DNA of 64,000 nt from Phragmites australis (taxonomy: Eukaryota > Streptophyta > Magnoliopsida > Poales > Poaceae). A model generated the notes under the pieces. The model was given only the letters and a program-made list of their open reading frames with translations, made no database searches and was not told the origin of the DNA. This document shows positions 47,055 through 59,467 of the stretch, in pieces. The stretch is from assembly GCF_958298935.1 (NCBI RefSeq), contig NC_084922.1:3288501-3352500 (forward strand), in the 5' to 3' direction. The position numbers were made by a program, and so were the translations under genes. Numbering within the stretch: the first letter of the stretch is position 1; every line of letters begins with the position of its first letter.

Positions 47055-49600
47055 TTGATTAGTGATCATAGTAATAAGATTTCATACCCACGAGGTTTTA
47101 AAGTGCTAGAGCTTGCAGAATTCACAAATAAGGGTAGTAAAACCGTTGTGGAATTTGTCAGCCAAATTATTGTGCTATATGGGAAAGCCGGCAATGGTGA
47201 TGTATTAAAGTTAGGATTATTCCTATTATCATCTTTGTTAGGCATTACATTCATATGGGTTATTTTACTTGTTCTAAACTTGATCTATATTTGGTATCAA
47301 ATGGGGTGTACCGAGGCTGAAATTTAAAGATACCGATATTAATATGGTAGAAAATAACTATAAGATATCAGACAAGATGAGTACAAGTAAATGTGTAGTC
47401 GAGTGGCTTAATATCAAATCTGAATCATTTGTTTGTTTAGCTTTGAAACCATCTCCATAAAGAATCGGCTAAGAAAGAAAAGGTATTTATTTGATTTTAC
47501 CAAGTGTGATCAGATTTTTTATATTTATTGCAAAAGAAACATATCAGATTATCTGATCATCATATTATACCTTCATGTGAAGAGTTGAAAGGACATTCAT
47601 ATTGTAAATGGCATAATTTGTTTACTTATAGTACAAATGATTGCAATATGTTTCGCCGGCAAATACAATCGGCTATTAATGAAGGTCAATGAAGTCTGCA
47701 ATTCATCTAGAGACAGGGAGGCGTAGAGTAAAACAATTTCTCCCTGTAAGTATGCTGGATTGTGAAGACAAGCAAGTATGGATTCGGCCAAAACAGGTTG
47801 ATACAACCTAAGGCAAGAAAGTGGCAATGGCTAGCAAGATTAGTAATGGTAGAACTAGTAAAACTACCAATATTATAGGAAGAATAAGAAGATAGTTTGG
47901 GTCCCTAAAGGTAGTTAAAATATTAAAGCTAAGGTTAATGTCCAAGCATCAACTGCTAGAGCTGTACCAAATGTAAAGCCGAATGTGACATTCAAACAAC
48001 TTCTGGTTAAGTATGAGAAGGAGAAAACCGACCCAAGTACTACAAGTCGGTTTGATAATTTTAAGCAACCGAGATCACCTCTAAAGCATGAGTTTATTGG
48101 TCGGGATTGGCAATGAAAAGATTTTCATGCAGCAACGATGTATCCTCCTTTCGGGCCACCAATACACATGCCGTGAATGCCTTTTCCTATGGTATTTCCT
48201 CCTTATCCACTGTAGGGCTGGTATGGTCCATGGGCGCCACCACCAATACCCCTTGAGCCATTCCATTTAGTATGGACAACACCTAGGCCGTTGATGTTTG
48301 ATATGTTATTGTTGGGGGTAAATCCCTGATAATGATTCCTGAGTATGCTAAACAGTAGGTGCGTGATCGGTATTCCGGATGTGCCTATGGAATGTGTGTG
48401 TTTGTTGCTCAAGAACACCAGAGTTATCCAGATTCAGGCCCCCATGGGTAATAGCCATACATCATGTGTATTCTTCTTCATCCTCCCTTTTTACAGAAGA
48501 TATCCCCATTTATATCCTAGAGGGGAGAAGTCTTACAAGTGGGCCCAACAGAAAAACACATGCCTGCCTAGAGAAACGATATAAACAATCATTACAAGTA
48601 TACATGTGATGTGCCTGCCCTGGGTCCCTGCGGCGCCCGTCCCGTCCATCGGTCGCACCCCCCGTTTGTCGCGCTCGAAGCGCCCGGCTTGCCCTGTCCT
48701 GTCACAATCTTCCCACGCGCGCCTGTTGCGCCCCCTGTCACGTCTACGAGCCCGTTCCGCAATAATTAATATTTGCGAGATGAGATAAGGTAACTTTGCA
48801 CCGACCATACCGCCTCAGCCGGAGTGGACTGTATGGGGAAGGAAAACGGTGTAAGTATAGGCATTAAATGAGGTTTAACTGGCCTAGACAAGTACATGTC
48901 CCGCGACCAGTAAGGACTGGTCATGGATAATCCTGCAAAGGCCCTTGCCATGGTCGCACTGACGTCAACTGGTCGCGCGGGGGTCATGGGCCAAAGAACG
49001 AAAGTGGATACTGTCTAAAACTGACCGTCGCTGCCCATCTCGGTGGGGGACCCTTATATTCTTTACATCGATAGTTATCTCATCCTATAGAGGACCGATT
49101 GGAGCCAAGGAATCGATCAAATAATGGGAGAAGTAGGAAGCCGATTAAAAGGGCTTATCGTGTGAAGGAAAAAGCTAATTTAAGAGAGAATTCAGATGTG
49201 AACCCAAAACAAAAGAGACCGAGTATTGAGAAAGAGAAGGAGCAACAACAATCGGCTAATGTTGTTTCTAGTGTTAACCATGAGGGGCATGGTGCAGCAA
49301 TGAAGGCAGCGGCTATGCATAGTTCAGATGTGGATGGCCTCTCACCTTCACAAAAGAGACAATTGCAAAGGTTGCGTATGAAAGGATTGAAAGAAGCACA
49401 GGCGAAGGAGGTGAAAGATCATATTCTTAGTGGAGTCAAGCCAATGCTACATGTCAAGAAGGTACAAAGGGCTAAGAAGATTGAAGAATCAATTGACGAT
49501 GATGACATGCAAATGGATAATAGTTCTCCATTAATCAGAGATGGTGTTTTGCCTAAAGAAGGTATGAATGTTATTATGGTTTTGACATTACCTTCATAGT
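47055..49600 (+). pseudogene. Decayed gypsy Gag region split by a solo LTR
   Basis: Plus-strand frames show PRGFKVLELAEFTNKGSKTV at 47084 and FITWF-like remnants (retrotrans_gag type). Near 47590-47690 comes GHSYCKWHNLFTYSTNDCN followed by FRRQIQSAINEGQ, a phrase highly typical of grass gypsy gag. A Pro/Met-rich stretch lies near 48135-48290. After the LTR insertion the frame continues at 49099-49599 with LSPSQKRQLQRLRMKGLKEA. Stops at several places make it non-functional. A 166-residue open frame at 49099-49599 is the best-preserved piece and should not be called a host gene. Confidence 0.7.
48310..49073 (-). mobile_element. Solo LTR with 5-bp target duplication
   Basis: The segment starts TGTTGGGGGTAAATCCCTGA and is flanked by an exact 5-bp repeat GTTAT (48305-48309 and 49074-49078). 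No internal region or partner LTR is present. It is related to the LTRs at 15652 and 25318 in the same orientation (shared AATCCCTGAtAATGATT-like start and GACCAGTAAGGACTGGTCAT), so by analogy it lies on the minus strand. It interrupts the decayed gag region. Confidence 0.8.
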
Positions 49601-50240
49601 TTCGAATGGTTGATGGGTGAATAAGATTTACGTAAAAGGATGTATAGGATGGAAATATTTTTTATTTATAGGATGGAAATACTTTTACAAAATTTCATGT
49701 GATATTGTTTTCACCATATAAAATATGGCTGAAAATAATTTTAGAAATTAGTCCATCATATAAAAAGAATATTAGTGAATTTTTTCGGATTTTTAAAAAT
49801 TTATTTGAGACCCTAACAATTATTAGAATTTATAAAAGTTGTTTTCTTAAGAATTTTAATTTAAATTATACGTGGGATTTTTGGACGAATCCAATTAAAA
49901 TGGGTTGCACATAGATTATGAAACACATACAAAAAGTTATAGATTTTTTTTAGAGCAACAGATGATAACTATTTTGAATAGAGCATAAGAAACGAAATAA
50001 GAGTCGTGAACAGTGATTTCGACGAATACGGTTCATCCGACTGGGTTAACCGCGCTTTGAAGAGTCAGTAATGGCCACCGCACTGCTTGCCGTCCTCTCA
50101 GAGGGTGATAAGAGTTTAGTCACCGATGAGATGGCGGTAGGCTATTATTTTTTAAATCTTTCTAGTATTTAATATTTTAAATTAAAAAAATATAAAAATA
50201 AAAAACGTCTCCAGCCAGTAGGACCTCATTTGGAAGTCCA
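49601..50240. other. Intergenic, no gene seen
   Basis: AT-rich sequence with only short random open frames. No element boundary was recognised. Confidence 0.4.
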
Positions 50241-50247
50241 ATAGCAT

Positions 50248-50272
50248 AAGCCCATTGAGATCCTTAACCCTA
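50248..50272 (+). promoter_or_regulatory. Site II-like and telo-box-like motifs upstream of the AATF-type gene
   Basis: AAGCCCAT (TGGGCT on the other strand) at 50248 is followed by TTAACCCTA at 50264. In plants this pair of elements is enriched in promoters of ribosomal-protein and ribosome-biogenesis genes, and the gene downstream is of that class. A transcription start near 50290 is inferred. Confidence 0.4.
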
Positions 50273-50873
50273 CTACTACTACACCCAAAGGCCCGCCCGT
50301 CACCTGCGTCGCCCCTTTCTCCTCCCGTCACCTGCTCCTTCGCACCTCTGCCGCCGCCGCCAGGAGATCGTGCGAAGCCGCCGACTGCCACTGGAGGTCG
50401 CGCCGTCAAAAGGAGGCTTCAACCTTGAGGTGCTGATTCATGAACTGCCGAATCATTTTCTTGCTAGTTTCTTCTTCTGGTAGTTTAGATGCGATTTATA
50501 GTGTAGTTCCTTTCGTTGGGCTTGCGTTTTGCTGTAGGGGTGTCAAGTAGAGGCTCACGAACTCTTGATGTGCAAGAAGCTAGTGACGCCAACTGCGCAA
50601 GCAGCTAGTAATGCTACCGATGAGCAAAGATTGCGTAGAACTTATCTCTCGAGGCATGTTAAAATACTCGGAACCCCGTTTGTTGGAAAAGGCTGTATCG
50701 CGTATCGGTGACACATAGTCCACGGGTTCCCTTTTATCCTCAGTCAAATCCAATTCTTTCTTCTCTCCGTTCAGTTAGTTGCGGTGCGCAAGATCAATCT
50801 CGACAGTGCGGCTGCAGTCTATTACCCCAAAATTTTGGGCTTCTACAACTGAAGTAGAAGTATTTTGAATAAG

Positions 50874-53800
50874 ATGAAGCAGCACAGAGAGGAGGATGCC
50901 TTGAGAGGTCACGCAGTTAAAAATCAAAAGGTACCTCTCCACCTTCTTCTTTGCTTTGCTTTGCAAACTCAATATCTTGTCACCATCACGTGCTATGTAC
51001 AATGCTTTCGATGGACTTACCTCTGTCCAATTTCTGCTTCTTGAAGGCGATATGGGACAAGACCCTGGAAATGAGGTTCTTGCTGCAGAAGGCATTTTCC
51101 ACTTCTAATAAGTTGCCCCAGGTCTCACTCTCTGATTGCTGCAGCAAGCATCTTCTTTGGTTCCTCGTAATTGCCCCCTTTTTGATGCAGAATTGTCGGT
51201 AGGTCGAATTCTAAACTCAAATGTATTCTTCTTGTGCTCTTGCAGGAACCCATCAAAACAAGGTTTTGCAATCACGATAAGGCGATAGAGCAAGCGTATG
51301 ATGATCTGTTGAATTCGTCAAAGGAGACTCTGGGTAGCATGCTGGAGCTGCAGGAGGTTCGATTAGTTGCATATGTTATTTGCCTTTCAATGCTATAGTT
51401 CTTAGTCGATAAGATTGATACTAAATCTCTGAAACCACCTATAGGCTTTGCTGGAGAGTAATCAGGCTACAAAGGGTGCCAATGGTATTGCCACTATCCA
51501 TACTCATTCTTTGTTCCGCCATAAAAACTATGACATGACATCTATATGTTCATAATTCTTGACTTGTTGCCAGAAATGCCTTGTGCCTCAAACGGAGAGA
51601 ATGATGAGTGGTCAGAAGTACAGAGATTGCAGACAAGGTAAACTTTGCATTAGCAGTAATCAATTAACCATAAGTGCTTGACAAGGATTGCAAGATGTTA
51701 TGCCTTCAGTTATTTATAATTGCTTGCACCCCTACGGTTTTGAGTAACTTTTTTTAAGAATTGCTTGCATATTAGTGTACCCTTTACTGTTAGAGCTGTC
51801 TAATTTTATACTTGTATGCTTATCGGGTCCTGGTAATCGGATTTCTTTTAAGTACTTAAACTCTGCTCTAGCCCCCCGATATAGTTTCCTTTTATCTTTT
51901 TTAAACTAGACTCTGATATAACCACAGTGTAGTAAAAGAATTAGTAGCCAACTTACTACAACCCATGCAATAATGAAAAATATAAACTTGTAAATTCATT
52001 GTGTAAATCACATGTAAATTCATTGTGATTTGACGATAGATTGGGTTCTGTCCTGGGTCTCAGCTGGTGTTTCCTGTAGCCTCTAGGTCGTTATGTGAGT
52101 CTCAGCCTAATTGCAGTGCCAGTTGCGAGGTATCCAGTTTCATTTGAAGTTCCTGGCTGTCCAACGAGCTAATTTATTTTATTTGTGCTGTAAGTTCTAC
52201 AATCGAGTCAATAGATTGCAGCCTAGTTGTAATTGATAGCATACCTTTCTTTGCCAAGCCTGGTAGTAGGAAAGGCATGCAACAAAGGCCTTGCTTGAAA
52301 ACTAGAGTCTAAATTAACTTAGTGAAAAGGAAAATAGTTTATCAATTCTATCTTTACCTTGCTTAGCCCTCTTTGTTTTAAGGAGGCTGGTTATTCACAG
52401 TTAAGTAATGCTAATAGAGTAATTTGACATCTTTTACTAAGGTGTTAGAGTTATTAATTGGTTGATTTCTTTCATACAGTTTCTCTTGATTTTATTCTGC
52501 AAGGACCGTTTATTGTTATTGTTATTGTTATTGTTATTGCTATTGCGTGGATTGCTACTGGCCGGCAATCAGTATATTAATTTTGTTTTGTGCACCAATA
52601 TATATGGATGTTCTAGATAGGATAATGGTTTTGCGATCAGTATGGCCGTCCCATATTTGAATTTTGCATTGTGCTAACATCCTCCAAGAAAGTATATTGG
52701 TTCCACAACATTGGATTTAATGATTTGCAAACTACGAGACAACAGTACAACACGCATGAAGAGAAGTACAATAGAAGTTCTTAATGATACATGCCATAAC
52801 TTGAGGCTCTGAGTGGGAAATAAAAGCCCCAAAAGTTATATGGATGTTCTAGAACTTCTCACCTTGCATTTGCACATATGTTGCTTGCGTTTAGCTACCT
52901 GGATTTATGTGCTGATACAAAATGAAACTGAGTTTGAGGAAACTTTTGTATACAGGATAACCTTGTTCAGAAATACTGAGATAGATAAATGGCAGAGGAA
53001 AATACAGGTGACAACGGGTGCTGCTGCGCTGAAAGGAAAGCTACACGCATTTAATCAGGTTGCCTGAATGCTTATTTAGCTACTTTGAGTAATTTGTTAC
53101 TGTTGAACAACCTAAACCTAAAGCATCCATCTTTTCCCGTTGTTTGAGAACAGAACATAAGTGACCAAGTTGTTGGTTATATGAGAGACCCAAGCCGGAT
53201 GATTAACAGGATGTACTTGACCAAATCCGCTGTTGGTGTATTCGGGGAGGTATTTCAGATGCATCTATTTTGAAGGATCACCAATCATGTTTGTCCACCT
53301 GGTTAACTATTAGCATGTAACTCTTGTCATTCATTTTTCAGGATGCGAGAGAACCTGGAACTGCTGAGGAGGTGCATTACTACATTCTTCCCTTGAAATT
53401 ATTTCAAATAACTGCCTCTTCTTCCAACTACTGAAATTTTATAGTTTGTAGCTTGCTGAAGCTCATTTCTTCCATTAAGATGAAGATTCTTGTTTTTTCA
53501 TTGTAGCCTTAGTTATGTATCTGACATATTAACCTTGATTGATATCAGAATGTTTTTGTCCTTTATACAATTAGAGGATGTGCATGTGGCCTGCACTTCC
53601 TGGCCTCATTTGTTCTCCTTGCTGCAATTTTAGGGGCACAGTATGGAAGGTGATCATGAACTTATTGACGATTCTGAGTTTTATCACCAACTTCTCAAGG
53701 AGTTTCTGGACTCATGTGATAGAGGAGCATCAGGTTTGTTGATTTTCAGCTATACAGTTCTTATTGCAGTACATGTCTTTACACACATAGGCGTGCCCAG

Positions 53801-54578
53801 GCAATAAATTCTGGATGCTTACTGCTGGTAACCAGAAATATTGGTTACCCAGCAGACCAATAAGAAATTCTGATGCAATTTGAATTTGGCTTATTTTTTT
53901 CCATGTGGGCTCACATTTGAATTTGTAACTTTTTTTTGGAAAATACGCTAAATGTATCTACAATTTTATATATATTTCGAAGTATATACCAAAATCAAGT
54001 TCATCGCACAAACAATGTGTTTTTTATCTGAAATTTTTAAATTACATTCAAATGTTATTTATGGCCTCTCTGATTTTTTCTTGAATATGGTATTATTGGG
54101 CATGCCCATGCGCGTTAAAATTGACAAATTGTGAGTAACCTTGGAACTCATGGACCATCTCTTGTTGATGGCTTTAACAGAGTTAACTACTATGTTATAA
54201 GTTCTGTAAGGAATTTAATATGCTTTTGGTTCGTCCTTGAGCAACCATTACATACTCTTTAATATATGCAGAGTCAGCATTTTATGCTATAAGAAAGCAG
54301 CAGCTTAAAAAGAGAAAGCTTGTTGATCGCCGTGCTTCAAAGAGCAGAAAGATAAGGTGTGGTTTCTCTCGGGAGGGAAGCCTCTTTGTTGGTTTATTGG
54401 TTTTCTTTCCAACTTGTTTAACTTATGGTATTTGCTCATATGGTATTTGTTCAGGTATCATGTCCATGAGAAGGTTACAAATTTCATGGCCCCTGTACCC
54501 ATGGTTCTTCCTCCTATGGCTCCGAAGTTGTTTGAGAATTTATTCGGAACAGTCAACCAGAAATCCACCACAGCTTAA
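50874..54578 (+). CDS. AATF/Bfr2 (TRAUB-domain) ribosome-biogenesis protein, N-terminus not found
   Basis: Eleven exons were read: 50874-50930, 51047-51121, 51246-51356, 51445-51484, 51574-51637, 52956-53058, 53154-53249, 53342-53371, 53634-53733, 54272-54356 and 54455-54578. The phases agree throughout and give 294 residues. The sequence matches the conserved AATF/Bfr2 core: WDKTLEMRFLLQKAFSTSNK, then KWQRKIQVTTGAAALKGKL, MRDPSRMINRM, DDSEFYHQLLKEFL, and the C-terminal TRAUB segment KRKLVDRRASKSRKIRYHVH ending in FMAPVP and PPMAPKLFENLFG. The family acts in the small-subunit processome in the nucleolus. Relatives are usually longer because of an acidic N-terminal region; upstream of 50874 the frame meets a stop and I find no acidic exon. 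The ATG at 50874 is therefore only the first in frame, and the gene may be 5'-truncated or have an unrecognised first exon. Intron 5 (51638-52955) is long. Confidence 0.85.
52510..52545. repeat. (TTATTG)n microsatellite
   Basis: Five to six copies of a six-base unit, TTATTG, with one TTGCTATTG variant at the end, lie in the long intron of the AATF-type gene. Confidence 0.85.
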
Positions 54579-54699
54579 ATCCGAATTTCACATTATATGT
54601 AGCTTTAAATTGTACTGTTTATGATGTTACTACTAGACTTGAAAATGTGGATCGAATTCAAATCGTTATGATGGCCTCATCAGTTTCGTGTGTCAATAA

Positions 54700-56659
54700 T
54701 TAATTACTTTGGTATGGACCTAAGGACTGCAATGGGCTAGCGGCCTGGTATTGCACGACGGGGAACGGCGCGTGCGAGTAATATGGCGATAGCTCCGGCA
54801 CGAAGCTCCACAGGATCATGGCGAGCCCCATCTTGACCTCCGGCAGCGCCAAGTTCTGGCCGATGCAGGTCCGCGACCCCCAGCCGAAGGGGAAGAACGC
54901 CGGCGCGTCCCTGGGCGCCTTGGCAATCCGTTCCGCGAACCTCTCCGGCCTGAACTCGTCCGCGTCCTGGCCCCACGCGTCATTGTCGTGGTGGACGCAC
55001 GGCAGCGGCAGCGGCACGCCAGCCGGGTACCTGACGCCGCCGAGCTCCATCGGCTTGTACGTCCGGCGGTGTACAGCCGCAGCACCTCGTACAGCACCAT
55101 GGTCACCTGCAATGCAACTGCGATTACAATAACAAGACGCGGCCTCAAGATCCAGAGCCTGCCTGCCGATGAAACGAAGCTGCACTGCTTACGATTTTCA
55201 GGCGCGGTTGATGCTGCCGTAATCCGGCGTTCTGGTGCCGCCGAAGACATGACGCACCTCCTCCCTCGCGCGTTCCTGCCACTCCGGGCGCATGCAGAGC
55301 ACCACCACTGTCCACGTGAGCAGCACCGACGTGGTCTCCATGCCGGCGAAGTAGAACATCTTGCACTCCCCGATCACGTCGTCGGTGGACATGCCGGGTT
55401 TCGAGCCGCCGCCGAACTGCTCCATGTTCGACTCCAGCAGCAGACCAAGAATATCGTCGGCCGTCGCATTGGCGGTCCTCAGGGCGTTCTCTTTCTTCGC
55501 GATGATGCCTTTCAGGATACCTTCGATCTCGGCAGCGATCTGCTTCATCCTCCGGTTGATTCACGAGCAGCATTGCAAAAATGGGAGCTGATTAGAGAGA
55601 AGAACTCACAAGTATCCAGGGATATGTATCTTGTTGGCGACCAGCATGGCGAGCTGAACCTGCTCCCCCTGGAGCTGGAAGATCCTCCTGCCTTCGAGGT
55701 AGCTGCTGCCGAACGCGGCGCGGGAGATGACATCCCCTGTCAGCCTCTGCATCTCCGGCCAAACGTCTACCTCGCGTGGCCGGTGGCTCGTCACCAGCTG
55801 CAACCAAACCCTCCTCTCATCTGCTCACCAGATCCGCGCGGCAAGCGGCGAAGGCCGGCAACATGCGCTGAAAATTGGAGACGGACTATGTTACATACAC
55901 CATGTACTCGTCGTCGGAGCTCAGCTGGTCCAGCATTGCATTGTCGTGTTCATGTGATCGATGTCACCTTGGGCCTCTCCAGATGGAAGGCAGGGTTGAT
56001 GATCCTCCTGTGCTTGGCCAATTTCTCGCCCTCGTGGCTCCCCACGCCGTTGCGCAGCAGCCGCTGGAGCTGGCCGAAGCCGACCTTCTCAAAGTGGCCG
56101 AACTTGTTCGACATGACCTGGCGCACCAGCTCCGGCTCGGTGACGGTCACACTCGAAAAAAAATTATATGAGATTCTCTGCAGAAAGGTCTCCGTGAGAT
56201 CCTGATCTACACCGTTCGTTCTGGATCCAACGGTCTGATTGAATATATGTGAGAGAAGTACAGGATACGTGTCACGCAGAGATGAGAGTCTTTCTGTGAG
56301 ACCGGGTCTCACAGAATTTCCTTCCGTCACACTCGGCACATCCATGGCATGGTGGAGCAGCGGCATGGCCCTGGGCACGACGTCGTGGCAGCCCAGCGGC
56401 ATGGGCGACCGGACCTGGCCTTCCGGCCGAGGTGCTCGGCCAGCGGCGCGTCGCCAGCCGGGGAGCGGTACGCCGTGCCGCGGTGGCCCTGCGGCCGCAG
56501 CGCCCGACCCAGGCGTCGCGGCCTCAGCCACGCTCACTCCAGCGCGCGCGCGAGCGGCGCACCACGCGAGGACCGCGCACACCACCACCACCAGCTGCTG
56601 CGCCTTCTACGGGAAGAAGGAGCCTCGCCGAGCGATGATCCTGTCACGCTCGTCGCCAT
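54700..56659 (-). pseudogene. Cytochrome P450 pseudogene, CYP72-like (clan 72)
   Basis: On the minus strand most P450 landmarks are present in order: an N-terminal membrane-anchor-like segment from 56659; PELVRQVMSNKFGHFEK (about 56120); the C-helix KHRRIINPAFHLERPK (about 56000); [18 protein letters not shown] (about 55720); the I-helix AGMETTSVLLTW (about 55345); YEVLRLY (about 55090); PERFAERI (about 54940); and the heme loop FFPFGWGSRTCIGQ with its Cys (about 54870). It is disabled by several lesions: frame changes in the first exon, a 171-bp transposon in a coding exon, a TGA where Trp is expected (about 55817), a 2-bp gain near the end of the I-helix exon (about 55205), and a deletion just after YEVLRLY. 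The acceptor before NRRMK is not visible. CYP72 membership is by motif resemblance only. Confidence 0.85.
56155..56325. mobile_element. Mutator-like MITE inserted in the P450 coding exon
   Basis: 171 bp flanked by the exact 9-bp repeat GTCACACTC (56146-56154 and 56326-56334). The ends, GAAAAAAAATTATATGAGA and the reverse complement of the right end, GGAAGGAAATTCTGTGAGA, align as an imperfect terminal inverted repeat. Removing the element and one copy of the 9-mer joins the P450 frame across the site, so it is a precise insertion. Confidence 0.8.
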
Positions 56660-56829
56660 GGCTGGCCGGCGGGTGAAAGTGAAGCCTGTGGCTTTCTTCC
56701 GGGCGCAGAAGCCAGCCCGCGTGCACTGATTTCGTCTGCAGTGCAGCGGGACGGAAATGGCGCGGTGCTGCTCACACAAGAACATGAAAATAAGAGAGGA
56801 GCTATGCAATTTATTTTTCGAAGTTCGGA

Positions 56830-59340
56830 CATATTTTTTTAAAGGTTTCTACGTTTTTATTGAGAGGCTTGATCATACTTAAACTATATCTCTCTCAATC
56901 TTTTTTCTCATCAAGCTCGATCACATTTGAGTTTGAGTTTTCACTATTGATTTCTTTCTTTTCAAAGGCGAAATTGAAATATTTACAAACTTTTCATAGC
57001 ACACTACAACCTTGGGTGCTTGCCGGCGACGGCTAGCCACTTATGAGCTTCAAACTCTAACAGTAACAAACGCTTTGTGAACTTTTTACCGATAAACTCG
57101 AGTGCTCAAGAATGGATTTTAGCTCATTTGCACCCAATTTTTTAATCTCTCAATCTAACTCACTTTTATTCTTAAATCTCTCACTAAAATGGAGTGGGAA
57201 GGAATTTTTTTTTCTCTAAAGATGTTCTTTTTCGTGCTCTTGCAGCAGTAACAAAGAATTAGAGTTAGAGGGTATATATACCTAAACACTAAAAACTAGT
57301 TGTTACACACCTTTTTTATTGACCCAGAGTGTCCGGATCAATCCGGAGACTCCAAATTGACACTAAAATATATAACCGAGAGCCCTGGACATAGTAAAAC
57401 TTGGAGGGTCCGGAACTCAGAGTCTTCGGATCAATCCAGAGTATCCGGATGAAATACTTAGGCCCTAACAGACCACTCGGCTAGGAACTTTACTCGTAGT
57501 CTGGATAACCCGAAGTATTCGAGTTCAACACAGTTGGCTCTCTGAAAAACGATGATAAATTTTGATCCAAAATCTGATTTCAACGATTCTGAACTTTATA
57601 GAAAGCTTATTCAGAGAGCTATATATCTCAACTGAATTCATGACCTTAAATACATTAGATCAAACTAGGAACACTCCAAAACCAAATTTGGATACTTCCA
57701 TATTTTTCGCACCGGACTCCTTAAGCTAACTCTCACTTTTGGTTGGTTAGAAAAAACTCTTTAGCACTGAGACACGACAAATAGGTCATGTTGCATATCT
57801 CTTAATAGTGTGGTATACATATACTCAATTTCAAAGATAAAATATGTTTGAATTACATTGAGCCTTTGAATACCTTCAAGTACATTCTTTTCTTCAAACT
57901 TAGAGAGTTGCCAACTTTTATATTATCATCACTTTGTCTCTTCTTGATTTTTTATATAATTGATGTGAATCACCGGTAGCTTCACATTACCTTGCACAGT
58001 ATAGGCGCAAAGCCTTCACTCGCTCTTCATCACCGCCTTAGTCCTTCGACGCTAAACCATTTGCTTGCCCTTCACTACTAGATGGCTCATCATAGCCGAG
58101 TCTTATTTGCCTTTCACCGTCTTGCCACAGTAAACCACTTTGTATTTAAAATCTTTAATAAATTCACTTTATCATATATATGGTCCAATTCTGTTCTTCA
58201 CTCTTGACATATAGAATATCTCAACTCAATGCATGCCTTCTTATGGATCCTAGTCCCAACTCACTATCAAGCGCAAAACACATAGGGTAGTCCATAAAAT
58301 TCAATTGATAACTTTTATACCTTAAGTTACTTGATCTCCACAAGTAACTTACTAGTCTTTATACATATTATCAATCTTATTGAGCTTCTCATTCTCCTTA
58401 TGAGCATCACCTAGCATCACTAAGAGCTCATTCATCTTGATGCACTTTCAATTTCTCAATTTACTTAAAGCTCATGCATATTTCTCCTCTATGCATCACT
58501 TATGGAACAATCTACTGATAATTTTTAACAATATTATTAGTCCATAGATATTATCATTAATTATCAAAACCACACATAAAAAGCTAGATGTACTTTCATG
58601 GCCGAGCCTCGAGCACTCTTTAGGCGCCGCCCTGGTAGGGCCACTCGCCCACCCGCGCACCCTGGGCGCCGCCCTGGCCACCCACCCTCTCGCCCTCCTA
58701 CTTGATTGCCCTCTCGCCTGCCTGCCGCCTTCGTCGACCTGATCTACGGATCTAGAGTTTGAGTGTCACGCCCCTTTCTCTGGTGATCGAAATGAGCAAC
58801 ACGGGTACGAGAGTAGGGATCCACGGGCTGAACAAGGGAACGAGGAAGGGGAGCATTTTGGTTTGTCTACTCTCCTTTTCCTTTTCCACGTCATTCTCTC
58901 TCTTTTTTAATCGGTAAAGAGGACTTCCTCCGAACGGTATTGCAAAACAGGGGCAAACAGTTGCTTCATTTAAAAAAGTAAGGGCAAACATGCCATGTCG
59001 CAAAAACAAGAGCAAACATGCAATAGGAGTCCAAAATAAGGGCATTGGAGCAATTATCCTTGCATATATAAATCCTTGCACCGCATGCTGGCTGAGTGAG
59101 TGAGGCCTGGCCCAACCCTCAGCCTGACCCAACCGCTGCCCAGATAACCAATCACACCCACTAGCCGGTGGGCCGGGTGCCGATCGTCAATGGATTCGCT
59201 CAGATCAGCAAGCCGAGTTCGGAGGGTCCAAAACCGGCCCCGCTCCCCTTATGAGGCGACATCGGCTGATCTGCACCGTCCGCCCAGCAGACGAGCGTGC
59301 AGCCGTCAGATCAGAAGCCCTAGCTAAGGAGGCGCCCTCC
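56830..59340. other. Intergenic, repeat-like
   Basis: AT-rich with no recognised gene. At 57325-57545 there are repeated forms of GTGTCCGGATCAATCCGGAG and related CCGGA palindromes, resembling the repeats at 31190-32600. A GC-rich patch at 58600-58750 has no convincing coding frame. Confidence 0.4.
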
Positions 59341-59345
59341 TATTA

Positions 59346-59392
59346 AAGCCCACCCTCTCAATCCCCGCGAGCCGCGCCGTCTCTAGGGTTTA
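59346..59392 (+). promoter_or_regulatory. Promoter motifs of the ribosomal protein uS7 gene
   Basis: AAAGCCCA at about 59345 (site II-like) and TAGGGTTTA at 59384-59392 (telo box) lie 76-123 bases upstream of the start codon. This pair is a hallmark of plant ribosomal-protein promoters and supports the strand and start of the gene. Confidence 0.6.
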
Positions 59393-59467
59393 CTCGCTCG
59401 CAGCCGCCGCCGCTCCCACCGCGCGCAGCAGAAGCAGAAGCGGCGCGTTGCTCTCTCGACCCCGGCC

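Noticed and set aside
49099..49599. A 166-residue plus-strand host gene
   Set aside because: It continues a decayed gypsy gag frame found on the far side of the solo LTR and carries the typical LSPSQKRQLQRL gag phrase.
54988..56205. A 405-residue plus-strand open frame
   Set aside because: It runs antisense to the P450 pseudogene, across its introns, and shows no protein-family motifs.
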